NCBI GenBank assembly: GCA_900553675.1
Contig: USEH01000121.1
Location: 1-6,502, forward strand
Length of the DNA: 6,502 nt
Source of the DNA: an uncultured Ruminococcus sp.
GTDB taxonomy: Bacteria > Bacillota > Clostridia > Oscillospirales > Ruminococcaceae
Direction of reading: 5' to 3'
Position numbers and translations under genes: made by a program. The stretch's first letter is position 1, and each line of letters begins with the position of its first letter. Under the pieces are notes generated by a model, which worked only from the letters and a program-made list of their open reading frames with translations, did not search any database and had not been told where the DNA came from. Below, in pieces: positions 1-5,713 of this stretch.

Positions 1-59
1 GATTCGAACCCCAACAAACAGAGTCAGAGTCTGCCGTGCTACCATTACACAATTCCGCA
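1..59 (-). tRNA. tRNA-Gln (anticodon CUG), 3' end cut by window edge
   Basis: Read on the minus strand, the sequence starts TGCGGAATT at 59 and gives a D arm (GTGT/GCAC stem), an anticodon arm with stem GCAGA/TCTGT and loop CTCTGAC, and a T arm with loop TTCGAAT. The loop places CTG at positions 34-36, which reads glutamine codon CAG. The D-stem pairs, T8 and the TTCGAAT T-loop all fit a standard class I tRNA. The variable loop is short (4 nt). The 3' half of the T stem, the acceptor 3' strand and any CCA lie left of base 1, so the gene is partial. It is the only gene of its transcript visible here, and others may follow outside the window. Confidence 0.95.
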
Positions 60-87
60 ATCTATTTCCTTTTCAGAAAGCGCATCT

Positions 88-116
88 ATTGTAGCACAGC
101 AGACGGGATTTGTCAA
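88..116 (-). promoter_or_regulatory. sigma-A promoter of the tRNA-Gln gene
   Basis: On the minus strand there is TTGACA (111-116), a 17-bp spacer and TACAAT (88-93), nearly the full vegetative consensus. Transcription would start near 81, about 22 nt before the mature tRNA 5' end, as expected for a tRNA leader removed by RNase P. Upstream of the -35 (117-157) lies A-tract DNA that could act as an UP element. Confidence 0.88.
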
Positions 117-119
117 GTG

Positions 120-157
120 TTTTTTGCAAATTTGTTTTCGCCATTTTTCGCAAATTT
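120..157. repeat. Direct repeat of a T-tract plus GCAAATTT, between divergent promoters
   Basis: Two 14-mers, TTTTTTGCAAATTT (120-133) and TTTTTCGCAAATTT (144-157), match at 13 of 14 positions and start 24 bp apart. They sit directly upstream of the tRNA promoter -35 and between it and the divergent promoter at 182. On the minus strand they read as phased A-tracts, which suits an UP element or curved DNA. A regulator site is possible but not shown. Confidence 0.5.
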
Positions 158-181
158 TTTGTCTTCCATAACTTTTTGATA

Positions 182-210
182 TTGACAAACTGTGTACTAT
201 ATGCTATTAT
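182..210 (+). promoter_or_regulatory. Strong extended -10 promoter with no obvious gene
   Basis: TTGACA (182-187), a 17-bp spacer and TATTAT (205-210), with a TG at 202-203 giving an extended -10 (TGcTATTAT). The predicted start is near 217. No open reading frame with a ribosome binding site follows before the terminator at 622-664. Either the transcript is non-coding, or it is a very long leader for the araC-type gene at 903. It is divergent from the tRNA promoter. Confidence 0.75.
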
Positions 211-391
211 AGATTATTATATAACCATCATTTTCTTATTTGTAAGTATTATTACACTCAAAGTAAAATTTGTACTGACTTCTTTGTTCTTCTCACTCTT
301 ACCTTAAAGCCAGTTCAATAATATATACACATGTCTTTTACGATATGTCCCTAATATTGCCTTTTTCCTTCCAAGCATATATAAATCTTGC

Positions 392-437
392 CAAAATCGT
401 GTTCGCACGGTTTTGAAGAGCGTTTGGGCGGCTTTTT
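392..437 (+). terminator. Possible early terminator: UUCG-loop hairpin then T-tract
   Basis: CAAAATCGTG (392-401) and CACGGTTTTG (406-415) pair over 10 bp with one U-G wobble around a TTCG loop. Just after, AAGAGC can pair weakly with GCTTTT in front of TTTTTT (433-438 region). The first hairpin is convincing as RNA structure. The T-tract is not directly behind it, so termination activity is uncertain. It may be part of a structured RNA made from the promoter at 182. Confidence 0.4.
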
Positions 438-621
438 TGCGTTGTATCTGCGAGCGCGGTTAAGCAATCTCCAATCTGCTTTCCGAAAAATAAGTATTCC
501 CCTTATTCTCCGATTATACATTGAAAGCCGTCCATGCTCTATTATCGACTCGCTATTAGTTTTACTTGATTTTCCTCGATTGTGCCGGACATTCGCCCGT
601 CATCCCCATACCATAAGCCAT

Positions 622-664
622 AATCACCAAAAAGCCCGCTGCGTGTGTCTTTTGGTGATTTTTT
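622..664 (+). terminator. Rho-independent terminator upstream of the araC-type gene
   Basis: AATCACCAAAA (622-632) pairs perfectly over 11 bp with TTTTGGTGATT (650-660) around a 17-nt loop, and the run continues to six Ts (659-664). The T-tail is on the plus strand only. It would end transcripts from the promoter at 182, about 240 bp before the araC-type ATG. With no coding sequence ahead of it, it marks either the 3' end of a non-coding RNA or a leader attenuator. Confidence 0.8.
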
Positions 665-800
665 GTGACCTTTACGAACCCAATGGAAAATTGCTCGCTG
701 GAATTTCAGCGAAGATACTTGCCCCGCCCACACTCCTCGATTTTAATGAAGAACCGCTCAATCTCTCCCATATTCAATATTCCGCAGACGCCTTATGTCA

Positions 801-860
801 CCCGATTATCGACCGCAGGACAAATATCCGCAAAAATAATCGGGAACTGCTTTTGCGGAT
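801..860. repeat. Two interlocked perfect inverted repeats before the araC promoter
   Basis: CCCGATTAT (801-809) is the exact reverse complement of ATAATCGGG (836-844), and ATCCGCAAAA (826-835) is the exact reverse complement of TTTTGCGGAT (851-860). The arms alternate A-B-A'-B', and B ends exactly where A' begins. As DNA they cover roughly -76 to -17 of the araC promoter, so they may be overlapping operators. As RNA, read through from upstream, the same order is an H-type pseudoknot. The word CCGCA also occurs at 782, 813 and 828, inverted at 854. Confidence 0.65.
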
Positions 861-861
861 C

Positions 862-870
862 TGCTATAAT
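862..870 (+). promoter_or_regulatory. Extended -10 promoter of the araC-type gene
   Basis: TGcTATAAT (862-870) is a perfect extended -10. The expected -35 position (842-847, GGGAAC) is poor, which is common for extended -10 promoters and for activator-dependent ones. The start would be near 877, giving a leader of about 26 nt with AAAGGAG at 888-894. The second inverted repeat (826-860) covers the -35 and spacer, consistent with autoregulation. Confidence 0.7.
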
Positions 871-902
871 ATCATCACAGCGAAACGAAAGGAGCGCACT
901 CT

Positions 903-1763
903 ATGAACTGGACGGACGCAATATGCTCGGCAATACGCTTTATTGAAGATCACATCACCGACGAGCTCACGGTGGATATGATTGCAGACCGTGTGAATAT
1001 TTCACCCTTCTATTTTCAAAAGGGCTTTGCAATGCTCTGCGGATTCACGATTTCGGAGTATATACGAAACCGCCGCTTGGCTCTTGCCGGAAAAGATCTT
1101 ACTACCGGCAATGAAAAAATAATCGATATTGCCATTAAATATGGCTACGATTCGCCGGACAGCTTTACCAAAGCGTTCACACGATTCCACAGCGTAACTC
1201 CGACAGCCGCCCGCAGGGATGGAGTCGCACTCAAAACCTTCGCTCCGCTGAATCTGAAGTTTTCTTTGGAAGGAGGATATCTCTTGGACTACAGAATCGA
1301 GAAGAAAAAAGCGTTCACGGTCATTGCCAACGCAAAGACTTTCCCATATGATAACGCGTATAAAACCATCCCCGAATTCTGGGAAGAACATTACAGGCAG
1401 GGAAAAGGCAGCACGGTCGGAGGGGTGTATGGCATCAATATCGACGAAAAAATGGGAGGCGACACCTTTGAGTATCTAATCGCCGACTCATATATCGAGG
1501 GCAAAGAAATACCGGAAGGATTCATCCTGAAAACCATCCCCGAGCTTACATGGGCAGTGTTCCCCTGCGTGGGTCCCCTGCCGGATACCTTGCAGAATGT
1601 GAACACAAAAATATTCACCGAGTGGCTTCCCGCCATTAAAGAATACGAGTTCGCAGCCGGCTATTGTGTGGAAATGTATGATTACTACGCCAAATACCCT
1701 AACGGCACCAAGGACGAAAGCTACTACTGCGAAATCTGGATTCCTGTTAAACGGAAAGGATAA
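903..1763 (+). CDS. AraC-family regulator with C-terminal GyrI-like ligand-binding domain
   Basis: A 286-residue cytosolic transcription factor of the Rob/SoxS-with-effector-domain type. Residues about 8-106 form the AraC DNA-binding domain with two helix-turn-helix units: residues 22-48 (LTVDMIADRVNISPFYFQKG) and 72-100, with the typical IAIKYGYDSPDSFTKAFTRF signature ending at VTP. Residues about 125-285 resemble the GyrI-like/BmrR-type effector domain and end in the characteristic YCEIWIPV, where Glu278 matches the conserved acidic residue that contacts ligands in this fold. Ligands in the family are usually bulky, often cationic or drug-like compounds; the ligand here is unknown. The ATG at 903 has AAAGGAG 8 nt upstream. 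It is a single-gene unit ending in a terminator at 1843-1878. Inverted repeats over its promoter suggest autoregulation. No target gene is adjacent on the same strand. Confidence 0.92.
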   Translation: MNWTDAICSAIRFIEDHITDELTVDMIADRVNISPFYFQKGFAMLCGFTISEYIRNRRLALAGKDLTTGNEKIIDIAIKYGYDSPDSFTKAFTRFHSVTPTAARRDGVALKTFAPLNLKFSLEGGYLLDYRIEKKKAFTVIANAKTFPYDNAYKTIPEFWEEHYRQGKGSTVGGVYGINIDEKMGGDTFEYLIADSYIEGKEIPEGFILKTIPELTWAVFPCVGPLPDTLQNVNTKIFTEWLPAIKEYEFAAGYCVEMYDYYAKYPNGTKDESYYCEIWIPVKRKG

Positions 1764-1772
1764 GTATTGCCA

Positions 1773-1842
1773 CCCGTAGTTTTTCGGGATGATTCTGCGG
1801 AATCGCCGCCCGCAAATCTGAAAGCTGCATAAGAATATGCAG
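1773..1842 (+). repeat. Series of three small hairpins in the araC 3' region
   Basis: Between the stop codon and the terminator three stems follow each other: CCCG/CGGG (1773-1788), GATTC/GAATC with loop TGCG (1791-1804), and CTGCATA/TATGCAG with loop AGAA (1825-1842). The third abuts the terminator stem. They may stabilise the mRNA 3' end. No known RNA family was recognised. Confidence 0.45.
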
Positions 1843-1878
1843 AAAACTGCTCTCCTCTTTTTGGGAAGGGCGGTTTTT
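1843..1878 (+). terminator. Terminator between convergent araC-type and GH51 genes
   Basis: AAAACTGCTCTCC pairs with GGAAGGGCGGTTTT through Watson-Crick and several G-U pairs, followed by a T run (1874-1878). On the minus strand the same stem ends in TTTTC and could also stop the GH51 transcript, whose coding end is at 1909. It is likely bidirectional, though weaker in the minus direction. Confidence 0.7.
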
Positions 1879-1908
1879 GCGTTATAACTGTATACTGTTT
1901 CCGGTATC

Positions 1909-2154
1909 TTACTTCTTCTCAAACCTGAAAATGTTCCACGAAAGCGGCTTTACATCAGCCTTAAGCTCGCCACCATCCGCCTTGGATTCGGTGTTTGTCT
2001 TGGGAAGAAGCGCATCGGGGTTGTCAAATGTATTCTTAAGCTTGAAATCGTCGGTGTACATCTCGATATGCTCCGCGAAGCTGTAGCCCTCAAATCCCGA
2101 AAAATCAAGGGTTATCGGATACTCGTTCTTGTCGCTGCGGTTGATGACGGGAGC
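1909..2154 (-). pseudogene. Detached C-terminal part of the GH51 arabinofuranosidase gene (frameshifted)
   Basis: Minus-strand codons from 2154 to the TAA at 1909-1911 encode 81 residues beginning APVINRSDKNEYP and ending SWNIFRFEKK. This is the expected C-terminal beta-domain tail of GH51 enzymes, in which a VNR/INR strand and a final PLSW-type strand are typical. It is in a different frame from the upstream part. Its own frame gives only an out-of-frame upstream extension with no ribosome binding site, so it is a broken end and not a separate gene. Dropping one base at 2155 (one G of the minus-strand GG) would fuse it to residue 448 of the upstream part and give a 529-residue protein. A small deletion of 3n+2 bases is equally possible. 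Confidence 0.8.
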
Positions 2155-3499
2155 CGTTATCATCATCCCAAGCAGTTGCAGCGTCAACGTAGTTAAGACC
2201 TTCCTTAGTGGCATACTGCGAGTTGTCGTCGATTGCGTAGCCCTCGATGTCAAAGGTCTCGCCGTCAACCGTGGTCTGCATTGAGGTTCCCCTGCCGTAC
2301 TTCATAAGCTGGGTCATCACATAGTGCGAGCCGGAACGCCATACGTGGTCGTGGTTTGATGAGCAGAGCGCGCCCAGACCGCCGGTCATGCAGGCAATCT
2401 TAACTCTGTCCGCGTGTCTGAGGAACGCAAGGATTGTGGAAGCCATTGTCAGCGCGGGAATCATGTCTCCGCCCGGCCACTCGCGGGAGGGCATATTGTC
2501 GGGGTCGTGTAGGATGTATTTGCGGTTGGGGTCGAAGCGGTAGTGGTCGGCAACCATGTTGTGATATCCGTAGCCCGGGCGAAGCTTTGCGCAGGGGCGG
2601 GACATAGTGCCATATTCATCAAAGGAGATCATCAGCTTTTTGGGAGAACGGCACTTTGCCTGAATCAGGTCGCACAAAGCGGTTTCGGTGGTGATAAAGT
2701 CCTCATAGAACGCCGAGCCGCCTAAAAGAGCCTCATAGTTGCCGGGAGGCGCAACGTGATAATGGTGGAGTGAAACGTAGTCCACCGCCTCATAGCACTG
2801 CTCCAGCACGTCCTGATCCCACTGCGGCCAGTGAGCCATAAACGGTGCGGATGAGCCGCAGACGGCGGTTTCAATCGAACCATCAATCCACTTGATTGCC
2901 TTTGAAAGCTCGTTGACGGTAACGCCGTAGCCGCGCGGGTCCTTGTCCCATGAGCCAAGCTGCCAGGGACCGTCCATCTCGTTGCCTAAATACCATGTTT
3001 TAACGCCGTAGGGCTTTTCGTGACCGTTCTTGCGGCGAAGATCAGACCAATAGGTTCCGCCCTCGTGATTGGTGTATTCCACCAAGTCGATAACATCCTT
3101 AGCGGAGCCCGTTCCTAAGTTTACGGTGTACATGGGTTCGGTGTTGACAAGCTCAGCCCATTTCAGATACTCGTCGTGACCGACCTCGTTGGTTATGTAC
3201 TGGTGCCACGCCATGTCAAGGTGAACCTTGCGCTCCGACTTGGGACCAATCGAGTCCTTCCAGTCCCAGCAGGAGACGAAGTTTCCGCCGGGCAAACGGC
3301 AGGCGGGCATTCCCAAGTCCTTCAAGCCGTCGATAAAATCGCGGCGGAAGCCGTTTTCATCCGCCGTGGGATGCTTCGGGTTGAACATTGTGCCGTTTAC
3401 CATAGTGCCGATAGGCTCTAAAAATGTCGAATAGAGCCGCGGAGATATCTCCCCTATTTTAAACGCGGGGTGAATGGTGATTTTTGTGGATTTAGCCAT
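2105..3499 (-). CDS. Alpha-L-arabinofuranosidase, GH51, truncated by a frameshift
   Basis: The enzyme hydrolyses terminal alpha-L-arabinofuranosyl residues from arabinan or arabinoxylan oligosaccharides with retention. No signal peptide is present, so it should be cytosolic. The frame as sequenced gives 464 residues. The (beta/alpha)8 barrel carries RLPGGNF (68-74), the acid/base glutamate Glu174 in WYLGNEMDGPWQ, and the nucleophile Glu295 in SFDEYG. Both catalytic residues are present. From residue 449 the frame runs into unrelated sequence (GSRHQPQRQ...) and stops at 2105, while the true C-terminal tail continues in another frame to 1909. Losing the beta-domain tail would probably harm folding or oligomer formation. 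The start has AGGAGG (3507-3512) 7 nt before the ATG. The gene lies 39 bp behind a lipoprotein gene with no terminator between, so it is probably the second gene of that operon. A sequencing error is a real alternative to a true mutation. Confidence 0.9.
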   Translation of the reverse strand: MAKSTKITIHPAFKIGEISPRLYSTFLEPIGTMVNGTMFNPKHPTADENGFRRDFIDGLKDLGMPACRLPGGNFVSCWDWKDSIGPKSERKVHLDMAWHQYITNEVGHDEYLKWAELVNTEPMYTVNLGTGSAKDVIDLVEYTNHEGGTYWSDLRRKNGHEKPYGVKTWYLGNEMDGPWQLGSWDKDPRGYGVTVNELSKAIKWIDGSIETAVCGSSAPFMAHWPQWDQDVLEQCYEAVDYVSLHHYHVAPPGNYEALLGGSAFYEDFITTETALCDLIQAKCRSPKKLMISFDEYGTMSRPCAKLRPGYGYHNMVADHYRFDPNRKYILHDPDNMPSREWPGGDMIPALTMASTILAFLRHADRVKIACMTGGLGALCSSNHDHVWRSGSHYVMTQLMKYGRGTSMQTTVDGETFDIEGYAIDDNSQYATKEGLNYVDAATAWDDDNGSRHQPQRQERVSDNP

Positions 3500-3538
3500 T
3501 TGATTCCCTCCTGATTTATGATAGAATTTTGCAATTAT

Positions 3539-4258
3539 TTAAACATTTTTAAATGAATTGAGCACCGTTTCGCATATTTCCGGGCTGTAATAATCGTTCA
3601 CAACAAAGGAAACGTATACCGAATATCCCCCGCGCGAGACTATATAGAGATACGTTTCGTAAATCTCGCCGTTGCCGAGCACCGCGCTCGAGTGGCACAT
3701 ATAGTCGTACACTCCCTGATCGCTCATTTCCTCGGCGTAGATCGTTTCGGTTCCGCCCTCGTCGTTCTCCGCCGTCGTCGGAAATTCTGTGCCTTCCGGA
3801 GTCAGCCTGACCTTGTCGGCTGTCAGCTCCTCGGTTCTAAAGAATCCGCCGATTTCAAACACCTTGACGCCGCACACGTGCGCGACGCTTGCGCTAAACT
3901 CCCAATCCTCGGGCAGGATGAAGCCGAACGCCACTGTTTCATCGTGGTTTTCAAGCCCGACGTTTCCGTTGTCTCTAAGATAGCCGAGCTTACTCTCAAA
4001 TTTCCGGGAAACATACCCTTGCGGAACAGCGTCCGTTTCCGGCTCTTCGGGATCGTCCGGAACATCGTCCCCGCCCGGCTCAGTCTCTGCTTCGGCAGAA
4101 TCCGTCTCAACACTGACGGTGCTTTCCGATATCACGGCATTATCGCCGGTATCGGCAGATGTATCCGCCGGCAGCTTCTCCTGGCTGACATTCTGACAAG
4201 CCGACAGAGTCAGCGCGGACATCGCTAAAATCATAATAAATGCTATCACTTTTTTCAT
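3539..4258 (-). CDS. Putative lipoprotein with acidic linker, function unknown
   Basis: A 239-residue protein with a lipoprotein signal: MKK, a hydrophobic stretch at residues 4-17, and lipobox LSAC with Cys21 as the lipidation site. It should sit on the outer face of the membrane. Residues about 26-78 are a low-complexity linker rich in Asp, Glu, Thr and Pro. Residues about 80-239 form a compact domain with alternating beta-type segments (VAFGFILPEDWEF, YETYLYIV, YSVYVSFVV) and cysteines at 129, 188 and 229. I do not recognise the family. The pattern 'FGFILPEDWEF...VLNSF' recalls small extracytoplasmic domains that follow a lipid anchor, but that is only an impression. AAAGGTGA (4265-4272) precedes the ATG. 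It is the first gene of a two-gene unit with the GH51 gene and is served by tandem promoters at 4321-4349 and 4454-4482. It could help bind or pass on sugar, though no substrate-binding-protein signature is visible. Confidence 0.85.
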   Translation of the reverse strand: MKKVIAFIMILAMSALTLSACQNVSQEKLPADTSADTGDNAVISESTVSVETDSAEAETEPGGDDVPDDPEEPETDAVPQGYVSRKFESKLGYLRDNGNVGLENHDETVAFGFILPEDWEFSASVAHVCGVKVFEIGGFFRTEELTADKVRLTPEGTEFPTTAENDEGGTETIYAEEMSDQGVYDYMCHSSAVLGNGEIYETYLYIVSRGGYSVYVSFVVNDYYSPEICETVLNSFKNV

Positions 4259-4314
4259 AAGACTTCACCTTTCATACTCGATATTTTCGGCATCGAACTT
4301 GTTTGACGCTTTAC

Positions 4315-4339
4315 AGGTTAATTGTAACAAAAGGTTAAT
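4315..4339. repeat. Direct repeat AGGTTAAT across the proximal promoter
   Basis: AGGTTAAT occurs at 4315-4322 and 4332-4339 with a 17-bp period. One copy overlaps the -10 and start-site side of the proximal promoter and the other lies in its spacer. The position suits a repressor that binds tandem half-sites. The binding protein is unknown. Confidence 0.45.
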
Positions 4340-4349
4340 ATAATGTCAA
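4321..4349 (-). promoter_or_regulatory. Proximal promoter (P2) of the lipoprotein-GH51 operon
   Basis: The minus strand reads TTGACA (4344-4349), a 17-bp spacer and TACAAT (4321-4326), with a TG one base before the -10 (TGtTACAAT). The start would be near 4314, giving a leader of about 56 nt before the ATG at 4258. Confidence 0.8.
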
Positions 4350-4355
4350 TAGTCG

Positions 4356-4379
4356 GCGCACAAATTGACTTAATTGCGC
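4356..4379. repeat. Inverted repeat GCGCA/TGCGC just upstream of P2
   Basis: GCGCA (4356-4360) and TGCGC (4375-4379) form a dyad with a 14-bp centre that is itself partly symmetric (AATT on both sides). It begins 6 bp upstream of the P2 -35, a classic activator position, and lies inside the leader of P1 transcripts. It could be an operator for a sugar-responsive regulator. Confidence 0.35.
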
Positions 4380-4453
4380 ATATTGAGCAAATGGAAGCCT
4401 TTACAAATCAAGTAACTGTATTCTGTCCTTAAAATATATTTGAACTCTAATTT

Positions 4454-4482
4454 ATTATATAACATTATGCCGCATATGTCAA
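4454..4482 (-). promoter_or_regulatory. Distal promoter (P1) of the lipoprotein-GH51 operon, full consensus
   Basis: The minus strand reads TTGACA (4477-4482), exactly 17 bp, then TATAAT (4454-4459), the perfect sigma-A consensus. The start near 4447 gives a leader of about 190 nt that runs through P2. It lies directly downstream of the terminator of the MerR-type gene, so it opens a new transcription unit. The leader carries no open reading frame of note. Confidence 0.83.
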
Positions 4483-4508
4483 TAGGGATAATCCGATTCA
4501 GTCAATAA

Positions 4509-4569
4509 ATTCAAAATAAAGCTCCGCCCGCTGCCCCGATACTTACTTCTCGGGACAGCGGGCAGAGCT
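4509..4569 (-). terminator. Strong terminator of the MerR-type gene
   Basis: A 20-bp stem (arms 4520-4539 and 4550-4569) encloses a 10-nt loop. On the plus strand two positions are C-A mismatches, but on the minus strand these become G-U pairs, so the stem is continuous only for a minus-strand transcript. It is followed by TTTATTTTG (4511-4519). This orients the terminator to the gene ending at 4612. Confidence 0.9.
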
Positions 4570-4611
4570 CAGCCTATATTGATTTCAGGATTCTGCGCTA
4601 ATTTGCAGGTA

Positions 4612-5688
4612 TTATTGCGTGTCTCTTTCAAAGACATAGAAGCAAGGCTCCATGCCGCCGAAGGCATAATCCCCCGACTTCCATTCGATAAAGAGATACT
4701 CCTTACCCGCAAGCTCGGTCAGCTTGTATGCACTTGCGGTGCTTGTCGGCTTGTTGATAAGATACCCCCTCGTCCAGACGTTTATGGAGTCATCACAGGT
4801 AACTCTTTCGCCGTTTGTCACCTTGCAGCTTCCGTTTTCCAAAAACTCGACTGCGGAGAAGTGCAGCCTGCCATTAGCGTTGCGGTCAATATTTTCGGGC
4901 GCAAAGTCCTCAATCCTGCGGACAAAATCAACCGCCCTCCATCTTCCCGATACCCGCTTGTCGTTTACAAACGGCTTGTTAATGTCGTCCTTTCTGCGGA
5001 TATCCTCCTTTGTGTAATGCTTGCTGTCCAGCTTTAACAGGGCTATCGGCGTGGTTTTGCCGTCTTTGAGATAATCGTAGGACTTGAAATTGATTATCAT
5101 ATAAAGGTCGTCGCCGCGCTGCTCGATGTGGTAGTCGTTGGCGAAGGCTTGCGAGCCGTTTCTGAAAATAAACTTGCCCTTTGTCCAGCTGTAGCACCAG
5201 TAGCGTTCGCCGTTCGGCAGGAAGTACACTTCCCTGTTTGTTCCGCCGATGGACGAGCGATAATCCCCGTTTTCGCACTCGCCCAGCACCTTCCATCTTC
5301 CTATTGCCTGTTCGTCGTTTTCAAACGGGAAGCTGATGTCTTCGATAATTGGCTTAAAATTGTTATTCATTAAATTTCCTCCCGACATAGTCAGTCTCAA
5401 TGCCTCGAGATTATGAAGAGTCTGTTCGAGCTTGAAGCGTTTTCTGTCGAACATCTGCAAAATCGCCTCGTCGCTGCAAGAATAAAGCAGCTGCTTTATC
5501 TCGGAAAGCGAAAAACCTGCGGCTTTTAAGCTTTGAATTTGTACAAACACCGCTATTTGTGATTCGTCGTAATAGCGGTATTCCGTAAAGCGATCGACAT
5601 AACAGGGTCTTAAAAGCCCCAGCTCGTCGTAATGCCGGAGCACCGAAATGCGCGTTTTGCAAGCCTTTGCAAACTCGCCAATCTTCAT
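4612..5688 (-). CDS. MerR-family regulator with duplicated lipocalin-like effector domain
   Basis: A 358-residue cytosolic transcription factor. Residues 1-70 are a MerR winged helix-turn-helix (MKIGEFAKACKTRISVLRHY, then DELGLLRP, YRYYDESQ and AAGFSLSEIKQLL). Residues about 74-105 form the dimerisation coiled coil. After a short linker there are two similar beta-rich units, residues about 128-222 and 247-356. Each starts with GRW, then has an FL-NG strand, a W-T-(K/R)-G motif (168-171 and 305-308) and a K-S-x-D-Y motif (202-206 and 337-341). The second ends in GGMEPCFYVFER. This unit resembles the lipocalin-like domain attached to some Clostridia regulators and BlaR1-type sensors; that link is from memory. 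Family members twist a long-spacer promoter on ligand binding. GAGGTGAG precedes the ATG. The gene's own promoter has the 19-bp spacer typical of MerR control, so it is probably autoregulated. The ligand and other targets are unknown. Confidence 0.9.
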   Translation of the reverse strand: MKIGEFAKACKTRISVLRHYDELGLLRPCYVDRFTEYRYYDESQIAVFVQIQSLKAAGFSLSEIKQLLYSCSDEAILQMFDRKRFKLEQTLHNLEALRLTMSGGNLMNNNFKPIIEDISFPFENDEQAIGRWKVLGECENGDYRSSIGGTNREVYFLPNGERYWCYSWTKGKFIFRNGSQAFANDYHIEQRGDDLYMIINFKSYDYLKDGKTTPIALLKLDSKHYTKEDIRRKDDINKPFVNDKRVSGRWRAVDFVRRIEDFAPENIDRNANGRLHFSAVEFLENGSCKVTNGERVTCDDSINVWTRGYLINKPTSTASAYKLTELAGKEYLFIEWKSGDYAFGGMEPCFYVFERDTQ

Positions 5689-5713
5689 ATTCTCACCTCG
5701 TGATTTATATTAT

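Larger units (their letters stand above)
60..902. other. Gene-poor intergenic region of about 840 bp
   Basis: This stretch lies between the tRNA and the araC-type gene and contains no protein gene I can support. It is very AT-rich up to about 400 and more balanced after that. It holds two divergent promoters (88-116 minus, 182-210 plus), a hairpin with T-tract (392-437), a strong terminator (622-664), a small hairpin TCGCTG/CAGCGA (695-712), interlocked inverted repeats (801-860) and the araC promoter (862-870). ATG codons inside start only very short peptides without Shine-Dalgarno sequences. I recognise no known riboswitch or T-box consensus. Degenerate remnants of an old gene cannot be ruled out. 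Confidence 0.7.

Noticed and set aside
110..307. 65-codon hydrophobic plus-strand frame resembling a small membrane protein
   Set aside because: It begins upstream of the promoter at 182, includes that promoter, and owes its Phe/Leu/Ile content to T-rich DNA. No ribosome binding site is present.
542..733. 63-codon minus-strand frame across the terminator at 622-664
   Set aside because: No promoter or ribosome binding site, and it spans a perfect terminator hairpin.
388..906. 172-codon plus-strand reading frame ending in an ATGA overlap with the araC-type start
   Set aside because: It starts at a TTG without a ribosome binding site, runs through the strong terminator (622-664) and the araC promoter, and reads like no known protein. 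The overlap with the next start looks accidental.
665..946. 93-codon plus-strand frame overlapping the araC-type gene start
   Set aside because: No ribosome binding site, overlap of 44 bp with a convincing gene in another frame, and no recognisable sequence features.
1488..1922. 144-codon minus-strand frame opposite the araC-type gene
   Set aside because: It is antisense to a well-supported gene, crosses the terminator, and has no family resemblance.
2140..2170. Programmed ribosomal frameshift in the GH51 gene
   Set aside because: No slippery heptamer with downstream structure was seen at the joint, and the family is not known for frameshifting. Mutation or sequence error is simpler.
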